A DNA stretch of 60,648 bases from Mycolicibacter algericus DSM 45454. GTDB lineage: Bacteria > Actinomycetota > Actinomycetes > Mycobacteriales > Mycobacteriaceae. The position numbers and the translations under genes were made by a program. This document shows, one piece after another, positions 55,201 through 60,648 of this stretch. The DNA lies in contig NZ_MVHC01000022.1 of the NCBI RefSeq assembly GCF_002086455.1, positions 1 through 60,648 on the forward strand, given 5' to 3'. The notes below the pieces were generated by a model. It ran no database searches and had not been told where the DNA came from. It saw nothing but the letters and a program-made list of their open reading frames with translations. Positions within the stretch are counted from its first letter, which is position 1. Each line of letters opens with the position of its first letter.

Positions 55201-57688
55201 TGACCTCGACGAACGTGGCGTGCGCCGCCGCGGCCGCGGTCACGGCCTGGCTGAACCGCACCGGGTTGCGCAGGTTGTGCACCCAGTAGTCGGCATCGAA
55301 TACCGGCATGCCGGTTCCGTTTTCGGTTTGACCGACGGTGCTGATCAGCGGGATCGTCGGCGCCGACGGCTTCAAGTCGGCCAGCGCGGTGGCCAACTCG
55401 CCCAGGATCGGGTCCACGGTGGGATGATGCGATGCGACGTCCACCTCGACGCGGCGGGCCAGTTTGCCCTGGGCGTCGACCACCGCGATGACCGCGTCGA
55501 CCTGGTCGGGCGGGCCGGCGATGACCGTCTGCTGCGGGGCGGCGTACACCGCCACGGTGATGTCGGAGTGCTCGGCGACCAGCTTCTCGGCTGAATCGGC
55601 ATCAAGCTCGAGCAGCGCCATCGCGCCCTGGCCGCTCAACCGGGCCATCAGCTTCGAGCGGGTCGCGATGACCTTCAGGCCGTCGGCCGGGCTCAGCGCA
55701 CCGGCCACCACGGCGGCGGCCACCTCTCCCATCGAATGCCCGATCACCGCGTCCGGCTCGACCCCGTGGGAGCGCCACAACGCCGTCAACGCCAGCTGCA
55801 TGCCCACCAGGACCGGCTGGATGCGGTCGATGCCGACCACCGGCTCACCGGACTCCAGCACGTCGCGCAGTGAGAACCCGACCTGCGCGACGAAGTCCGG
55901 TTCCAGCTCGTCCACGGCGGCGGCGAACGCCGGCTCGTCGCTCAGCAGTTGCCGGCCCATGCCGGCCCACTGCGAACCCTGACCGGAGTAGAGGAACACG
56001 GTGCCTTTGCCGGCCTGGGCGGCGCGGGTGCCGACCACGCCGGGGGCCGGGTAGCCGCCGGCGACCGCGCGCAGCCCGGCCAGCGCCTGCTCGGTGTCGC
56101 GCGCGCAGACCGTGGCGAACCTGGCGTACCGGCTGCGGTGGTGGTTGAGGGTGTTGGCCACGTCGGCCAGTGGCACCTCGGCGCCGGGGCCGGCCAGCCA
56201 GTCGGCCAGCGTCGCCGCCCAGGCCGCCACCCGCTGATCGGTCTTGCCCGAGACCACCAGCGTGGCCACCGGGTCGGCCGGTGCCGGCGCGGGCACCGGG
56301 TCCGGGCCCTGTTCGAGTACCACGTGCGCGTTCGTGCCGCCCAGCCCGAACGAGGAGACCGCGGCACGCCGCGGGCCCTCGGCCGCCGGCCAGGGGGTCA
56401 TCTCGGTGGGAACGAACAGCCGCGTCGGGGACGGGTCGATCGCCGGGTTCCACTTGGTGAAGTGCAGGTTCGGTGGGATCTGCCCCCGCTGCACCGCCAG
56501 CGCGGCCTTGATGAAACCGGCGATCCCGGCGGCGGCCTCCAGGTGACCGATGTTGGTCTTCACCGCGCCCAGCGCGCACTTCTCGGCGCCACGTCCGTAG
56601 ACCTCGGCGAGCGCCTCGAATTCGATCGGGTCGCCCAAACCGGTTCCGGTGCCGTGGGTTTCGATCAGATTGACTGATCCTGCCGCGACGTCGGCGCTGC
56701 GCAGCGCGCGGGTGATCGCGTCACTTTGGGCGATGGTGTTCGGTGCGGTCAGGCCGTTGGACCTGCCGTCGGAGTTCACCGCCGAGCCCCGCACCACCGC
56801 CACGATCCGGTCGCCGTCGCGGATCGCGTCGGTGAGCCGCTTGAGCACCACGATCCCGGCGCCCTCGCCGCGGACGAATCCGTCGGCGCCGGCGTCGAAG
56901 GTGTGGCAGCGGCCGCGCGGCGACAGCATCCCCCACTTGGCCATGGCGATCTGGGTTTCGGGCCGCAGGATGAGGCTGACCCCGCCGGCCAGCGCCAGGT
57001 CGCTCTCCCGCATCCGCAGGCTCTGGCAGGCCATGTGGACGGTGACCAGTGATGACGAGCACGCCGAGTCCATCGCGACCGCGGGCCCACGCAGACCCAG
57101 CAGGTAGGCGATGCGCCCGACGGCGACGGCGTGCGCGTTGCCGGTGGCCGAGTAGCCGTCGATCGCGTTCGGGTTGGAGGCTGAAATCCCTTGGTATTCG
57201 GTGTAATACACGCCCATCATCACCGCGGAGCGGATGCCCGACAGCTGTTCGGGCGACACGCCGGCGTGCTCGAGCGCCTCCCAGGCGACCTCGAGCATCA
57301 GCCGCTGCTGCGGATCCATCGCCTCGGCTTCACGCGGGGAGATGCCGAAGAAGTCGGCGTCGAAACCGGCGACATCGGAGATGAAGCCGCCCCACTTTGA
57401 CGACATGCGCCCCGGCGCCAGCGGGTCCGGGTCGTAGTATTCGTCGGCATCCCAGCGGTCCGGGGGGATCTCGGTGATGGCGTCGCGGCCGCCTGCCAAC
57501 AGGTCCCAGTAAGCGTCCGGGCCGGACGCCTCACCGGGGAACCGGCAGCCGATCCCGACAACCGCGATCGGCTCGGCGGCGGCGATCCGGGACGCCTTCT
57601 CGAACTGCTCGGTCAGCGCCCCCCGCTTGTCGGCGCCCATGGCCGACATCCTGTTGACGATCGACGTCTTGGAGGTTCCCGTCATCAA
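52226..57688 (-). CDS. PpsD-like polyketide synthase, KS-AT-DH-KR-ACP
   Basis: 1820 residues (PpsD 1827). KS: DSACSSSLVTVHMACQ, LIETHGTGTGLGDPI and KTNIGHLEAAAG. AT: YSGQGSQWAGMGRQLL, VIGHSMGEVAAA (about 649) and VASHHPTVDP (about 749), the VASH form seen in mycobacterial Pps/Mas-type AT. DH: HKVHGQVVMP with the catalytic His (about 948) and MLDAALQC. KR: TGGLGGIGLVVARW (about 1439), FSSTSSLLG and SYAAASAWL. ACP: LGMDSLMAVRI (about 1737). No ER. The expected product of the module is an alpha,beta-unsaturated unit unless a trans-acting enoyl reductase works, as in DIM. Both ends overlap neighbours by 4 bases. Confidence 0.95.
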   Translation of the reverse strand: MMTGTSKTSIVNRMSAMGADKRGALTEQFEKASRIAAAEPIAVVGIGCRFPGEASGPDAYWDLLAGGRDAITEIPPDRWDADEYYDPDPLAPGRMSSKWGGFISDVAGFDADFFGISPREAEAMDPQQRLMLEVAWEALEHAGVSPEQLSGIRSAVMMGVYYTEYQGISASNPNAIDGYSATGNAHAVAVGRIAYLLGLRGPAVAMDSACSSSLVTVHMACQSLRMRESDLALAGGVSLILRPETQIAMAKWGMLSPRGRCHTFDAGADGFVRGEGAGIVVLKRLTDAIRDGDRIVAVVRGSAVNSDGRSNGLTAPNTIAQSDAITRALRSADVAAGSVNLIETHGTGTGLGDPIEFEALAEVYGRGAEKCALGAVKTNIGHLEAAAGIAGFIKAALAVQRGQIPPNLHFTKWNPAIDPSPTRLFVPTEMTPWPAAEGPRRAAVSSFGLGGTNAHVVLEQGPDPVPAPAPADPVATLVVSGKTDQRVAAWAATLADWLAGPGAEVPLADVANTLNHHRSRYARFATVCARDTEQALAGLRAVAGGYPAPGVVGTRAAQAGKGTVFLYSGQGSQWAGMGRQLLSDEPAFAAAVDELEPDFVAQVGFSLRDVLESGEPVVGIDRIQPVLVGMQLALTALWRSHGVEPDAVIGHSMGEVAAAVVAGALSPADGLKVIATRSKLMARLSGQGAMALLELDADSAEKLVAEHSDITVAVYAAPQQTVIAGPPDQVDAVIAVVDAQGKLARRVEVDVASHHPTVDPILGELATALADLKPSAPTIPLISTVGQTENGTGMPVFDADYWVHNLRNPVRFSQAVTAAAAAHATFVEVSPHPLLSHAINGNLAAARPAGDTTVTGTLLREQPEALSFHTNLATVAPPSAEAPQPDGGIGRADLPPRPWQHVRYWAGATAANRHSADAHPLLGVHVELPSGHGHVWQADVGTDVVAWMAHHKVHGQVVMPATGFAEMALAAAGEALSLPASAVAVDRVEVEQMLRVDTRTEVTTRLLTDGEGTDDLRIEIHSRAPGGAWSRHAVARVGAAAPESAAAQRPASGGGGTTLSPADFYTALRRTGLQHGPAFAALTRIVRKPGGGSEAEIVLPDEATAHRGYRIHPVMLDAALQCLAAALPDESLSGSGPGADEATYLPIAVETIRVFGEVGRRARGHAELVSHDDGGILGRVTLTDDTGTVTAELSGIYLQRVQRRTVPLPLSQKIFDTEWIDAGVPPQAPAAADGSWLVLTEGDESRAFAADFADRFASDSRRVITADLTSEPAVREAFAQTADDPDRPPAGVLVFADNGSFDPTAASDRGRELAWSVAATVRTIVSGWHGAAPRLWLVARNGLSVNAGEPGSLEHGDPSICALKGLVRVLAYEHPDLRTGVVDLDAGADPAATLIAELGLTGTDDVVAWRGQTRYAERLKRATLGSSGAPAVRSDGAYVLTGGLGGIGLVVARWLIDHGAARIVLNSRSQPSDQQRAVLDELAERAQIAVVSGDLAAPGVAESLVAAAQETGLSLRGVVHGAAVIDDQIVVGIDHDTLERVWAPKATGALRLHEATLGDSGKELDWWVGFSSTSSLLGAPGQASYAAASAWLDGLVAWRRAAGLPAITINWGQWSGVGVAQELKFSALDPIDPAEGMEALEAILGGDLARVGVARLRLDRVAAAFPELQQLGYFATLAAELDLDSEDDDWPGPEGLKQLEPAAAAKAVVARLGSRIMAIMGYPKGSAIDPGRPLTELGMDSLMAVRIRNTVRGDFGAEPPVALLLQGASLTDLAADLTRQLGLAPQDSAGDGASEVRSRAQQRAAARQRAASRRKVGDRT

Positions 57689-60648
57689 AAACTACCGCTC
57701 TCGCTCCCGGTCGATGCCGACTCGACCTGATCGAACAACTCGTCCAGCACACCGCCGGAGGAGTCGAACGTCAGATGACCGTCATCTCGTGCTGCTTCGT
57801 CCTGCGGGGCGTACCGGGATGCCAGCAATCCCACCAGATGCGTCGCCAAAGCTGAAATGCTGGGGTGATTCCATAGCATCGACGCCGACAAATCCACCCC
57901 CACCAGTTGCTGCGTCTCTTTCAGCACCGTCATCGCGATCATCGAGTCGAGACCCATCTCCGGGAATGGCTGGTCCACGTCGACCGCTGCCGTCGAGGTC
58001 CGAAGCTCGCGGGCAAGGATAGCCTGCAGCCGGACCACCAACTCGTCGCGTCGCTGGTCGGCGGGTATCTGCGACCAGTCCGGCGCCCCCGCCTCGCCCC
58101 CGCCCGCCGCGGTGCCGCTGTCCTGCTCGCCGGCACCCACCGCCGAGGCTTCCCCGACCAGGTCCTCGAAGAAGGTCAGATCCCGGAACTCCGGTGAGGT
58201 GGCGACGGCCCGGTCGATGCGCAGCCGGCCCACCCCGACCCGGGGCCCCAGGGATGCGGCGCCGAGCACCGCATCCAGTGCCTCGACGCCTTCCTCGGGG
58301 CTGATCGGATCGAGCACGCTCAGGGTCATCGAGCGCCCGATCCCCACGTCGGACCACTGACCCCAGTCGATGGCGGTCCCCGGCAGGCCGGATGCGCGCC
58401 GCCACGTCATGAGGGCGTCCAGCCACGCGTTGGAGGTGGCATAGCCGAGCTGACCCGGCAGGCCCAGCAGGGCGGCCATCGAGGAGAAACCCACCCACCA
58501 GTCGAGCGGACGGTCCGCGGTGGCAGTATGCAGCAGCGCACCGCCGAGTGCCTTGGCCGACCAGGTGCCCGCCAGGCTCTCGGGGCTCACCGCCGTCACG
58601 AGCCCATCTCCGAGCACACCGGCGGCGTGTACGACGCCGCGCAGCGGCCTGCCGGTCTCCTCGGCGGCGGCGACCAGACGCTGCGCCACTCCCGGTGAAC
58701 TGATGTCGCCGGCGACGTAGGCGACCTCGGCTCCGGCCGCCAGTTCGTCGAGCACCGCCCGCTGCTGCTCGGAGGGCTCGCTTCGGCCGTTGAGGACGAT
58801 CCGCCCGGCGCCGCGCGACACCAGCCAGCGCGCCACGACCGTCCCCAGCCCGCCGAGACCCCCGGTGAGCAGGTAGGAGCCGTCGGCGCGGACCTTGGCA
58901 TGGCCGTCGCCACAGCCTTGCGGCGTCTCGCCGAGCGAGGCCCGGGTGAGGCGTTCGGTGTAGCGCTGACCGGCGCGCCAGCCGATGATGTCGTCGCGGA
59001 CCGGGGCCTGCAGTTCGGCCAGCAGCACGCCCACCAGGGCGTCGACGTCATCGGCTGCGTCCAGGTCGACCAGCGTGGCGCCCAGGTCCGGTTCGTCGGC
59101 GAGCACCCGGGCCAGTTCGCCGGGGAACCGCCAGGTGCGGACCACGCCCTTGAGCGCGCCGACAGCGGGGTCGCCCGGCTCGTCGGCGCCCACCGCCAGC
59201 CCGCCGCGGCTGACCAGCCACAGCCGCGCGCCGTTGGTCCCCGACCAGTCCTGCACGGCCGCCCGGGCCGCCGTAGACGCGGTCCAGATGAGGTCGCGGG
59301 CACGGGCCAGCGCTTGCGGGTCGGCCGGGCTTGTTCCGTCGGAGCCGAGCTGTCCGAGGAACACCACGATGCCGGCGGGCGGGTGCGCGGGATCGGCGCC
59401 GGCTTGCGCGACCGCCTCGGCCAGCGCCGGCTGGTCGGCGAACGGTCCGGCGATGACCTTGCGGTCCGGACCGGCCAGCCGTGCCGCGAATGCCGCCGCC
59501 AGGCGCTCGGTTGCGCCGTCGCCGGCGGCGTCGGGCTCGGTGAGCAGCAGCCAGCTGCCGGCCGCCGCGCCGGTGGGTTCCGGAGCCCGGGCTTCGATCC
59601 ACTCGGTGGTGAAGAGCTTCTGCTCCAGCGGCACCCGCAGTGAACCCGGGTCGATCGGGTGCAGTTCGACGCCGGTGAGTTCGGCCAGCACGGCTCCCGA
59701 GTCGTCGGTCAGGACGATCCGGCCCACTGCCGCCGTGTCGTCGCGGCTGGTCAGCTCGGTGCGGCACCGGACCTGGTGGCCGGTTCGGCCGAGCACCCGC
59801 ACCGCGGCCACCGCCGTCGGCGCGTAACCGAGACCTTCGGAGTCCCCGTCGGAGATCGCCGCCGCCAGCTGCCGCAGCGCCGCGTCGAGCAGCACCGGGT
59901 GCAGTTGGTAGCCGGGGTGGGTGGCGACATCCTCGGGCAGCGTGAGCACGCTGTCGCCGGTGACCGCGTCGTCGCCGGCCTGCTGCGCGGCGGTGATGTC
60001 GGCCAGCGCATACCGCGTCCAGGACTGGCCGACGGCCCGGGCGTGGATCTCGACCCGGGTCTGCGCATCCGCGCCGCTGAGCTGGGTGGTGACCTGCATG
60101 CCCCCATCGAGCACCAGCGGTTGCTCGATCTGCAGGCCGGTCACGCTGATCGCCTCGACGGGTCTGCCGAGCGCTTGGCTGCCCGCCGCCAGCGCCATCT
60201 CGATCAGGGCCGCTGCCGGCAGCACGGTTTGCCCTTGGACCTGCGCGGCCGGCCACGGCAGCAGTTCGGCGCTGAGCTCGGTCTGCCAGATGTGGTCGCG
60301 GCCGGTGAGCATCTCGACGTGCGGCCCGAGCAGCGGGTGGACATCCGGCGCCTGCCCGATCCGCGCGGGCGCGGAGATCCAGTGGTGGGCGTGTTGCCAG
60401 GGGGTGGGCGGCAGTTCGGCGAAGCCGCCGGCCGTGACGCCGGAAGCCCCGACGCCGAGTTCGGCGAGTTGGAGGTGGAAGCTCACGGTTTCGTCGTCGC
60501 CCCGGCGCAGCGTCGAGATCACCGTCGCCGGCTCGGCTGCGGTGGCCTCGACCGTCTCGCTGATCGAGTGTGTCAGTAGCGGGTGGGGGCTGATCTCGAT
60601 GAAGATGCCGTGCTCGCGTGCCGCGGCGGTGATGGCCTGGGCGACCAA
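57685..60648 (-). CDS. Partial PKS: end of AT, inactive DH, KR, ACP
   Basis: 987 residues are seen; the KS and most of the AT lie to the right of the window. The visible part starts with the C-terminal AT (HGIFIEISPHPLLTHSI). DH-type fold: HPLLGPHVEMLTGRDHIW, but the His motif reads AAQVQGQTVLP in place of HxxxGxxxxP, so the catalytic His is Ala and dehydration is not expected. HPVLLDAALRQL is still present. KR: TGGLGGLGTVVARW, FSSMAALLG and GYATSNAWL with Tyr and Asn; intact. GVLGDGL suggests B-type stereochemistry. ACP: EMGLDSMIAMT. No ER. The module should leave a beta-hydroxyl. It precedes the PpsD-like gene, where DIM has ER-bearing PpsC. Confidence 0.93.
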   Translation of the reverse strand: MVAQAITAAAREHGIFIEISPHPLLTHSISETVEATAAEPATVISTLRRGDDETVSFHLQLAELGVGASGVTAGGFAELPPTPWQHAHHWISAPARIGQAPDVHPLLGPHVEMLTGRDHIWQTELSAELLPWPAAQVQGQTVLPAAALIEMALAAGSQALGRPVEAISVTGLQIEQPLVLDGGMQVTTQLSGADAQTRVEIHARAVGQSWTRYALADITAAQQAGDDAVTGDSVLTLPEDVATHPGYQLHPVLLDAALRQLAAAISDGDSEGLGYAPTAVAAVRVLGRTGHQVRCRTELTSRDDTAAVGRIVLTDDSGAVLAELTGVELHPIDPGSLRVPLEQKLFTTEWIEARAPEPTGAAAGSWLLLTEPDAAGDGATERLAAAFAARLAGPDRKVIAGPFADQPALAEAVAQAGADPAHPPAGIVVFLGQLGSDGTSPADPQALARARDLIWTASTAARAAVQDWSGTNGARLWLVSRGGLAVGADEPGDPAVGALKGVVRTWRFPGELARVLADEPDLGATLVDLDAADDVDALVGVLLAELQAPVRDDIIGWRAGQRYTERLTRASLGETPQGCGDGHAKVRADGSYLLTGGLGGLGTVVARWLVSRGAGRIVLNGRSEPSEQQRAVLDELAAGAEVAYVAGDISSPGVAQRLVAAAEETGRPLRGVVHAAGVLGDGLVTAVSPESLAGTWSAKALGGALLHTATADRPLDWWVGFSSMAALLGLPGQLGYATSNAWLDALMTWRRASGLPGTAIDWGQWSDVGIGRSMTLSVLDPISPEEGVEALDAVLGAASLGPRVGVGRLRIDRAVATSPEFRDLTFFEDLVGEASAVGAGEQDSGTAAGGGEAGAPDWSQIPADQRRDELVVRLQAILARELRTSTAAVDVDQPFPEMGLDSMIAMTVLKETQQLVGVDLSASMLWNHPSISALATHLVGLLASRYAPQDEAARDDGHLTFDSSGGVLDELFDQVESASTGSESGSF

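Noticed and set aside
1..60648. Search for tRNA/rRNA genes, insertion sequences and CRISPR repeats
   Set aside because: No tRNA cloverleaf-like segment, transposase motif, terminal inverted repeats or evenly spaced repeats were noticed by eye.

Overview
The window is chromosomal DNA of a mycobacterium (Mycobacterium sensu lato). The evidence is high-GC coding sequence, the gene order ilvA / F420-type nitroreductase / fadD / dnaE1 / rluD-like / lspA / ansA / dinX / ileS (the same neighbourhood as Rv1559 to Rv1536 of M. tuberculosis, recalled rather than searched), an MmpL transporter, a PE-PPE domain protein, a PapA5-type acyltransferase and Pps-type modular polyketide synthases. I cannot name the species. 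I found no rRNA, tRNA, CRISPR array or insertion sequence.

Region 1 (about 1-8900): a vapB antitoxin gene with a decayed vapC, a ThrE-type amino acid exporter, ilvA, a DDN-like nitroreductase, a tiny membrane protein, a DUF488 gene with no ordinary start codon, a long-chain acyl-CoA ligase, an enoyl-CoA hydratase, an LCM-family methyltransferase and an orphan secreted protein. Region 2 (8900-23900) is mostly core genome: a MerR regulator divergent from a PPOX oxidoreductase with a clear MerR-type operator, dnaE1 followed by a broken CopG-type gene, dodecin, a methyltransferase, a pseudouridine synthase, lspA, ansA, a secreted protein, dinX, another methyltransferase, and ileS under an Ile T-box. 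Region 3 (23900-25400) is a small stress operon of OsmC and two hemerythrin-like proteins.

Region 4 (25487-60648, running off the right edge) looks like one large complex-lipid locus. It holds an MmpL exporter, a flavin monooxygenase, a membrane-anchored AurF-like di-iron oxygenase, two paralogous methyltransferases of the phthiotriol O-methyltransferase type (Rv2952-like), a P450 and an SDR. It also holds an SDR-alpha/beta hydrolase fusion, a PE-PPE domain protein, three tandem paralogous secreted proteins of unknown family, a flavodoxin/DUF2505/nitroreductase operon, an LCM methyltransferase and a PapA5-like acyltransferase. These are followed by a translationally coupled PKS operon: PpsE-like, PpsD-like, and a third synthase that is only partly inside the window.

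Region 4 resembles the DIM/PGL (phthiocerol dimycocerosate / phenolic glycolipid) assembly line at its 3' end (PpsD-PpsE-PapA5). It differs in the module order: the synthase directly upstream of the PpsD-like one has no enoyl reductase and a dead dehydratase. It also differs in its tailoring genes (P450, AurF-like, FMO, duplicated methyltransferases) and in carrying a PE-PPE protein, a type otherwise known from acyltrehalose pathways. I infer that it makes an undescribed diol- or polyol-type surface lipid. The product itself cannot be read from this window because the loading end of the PKS lies outside it.
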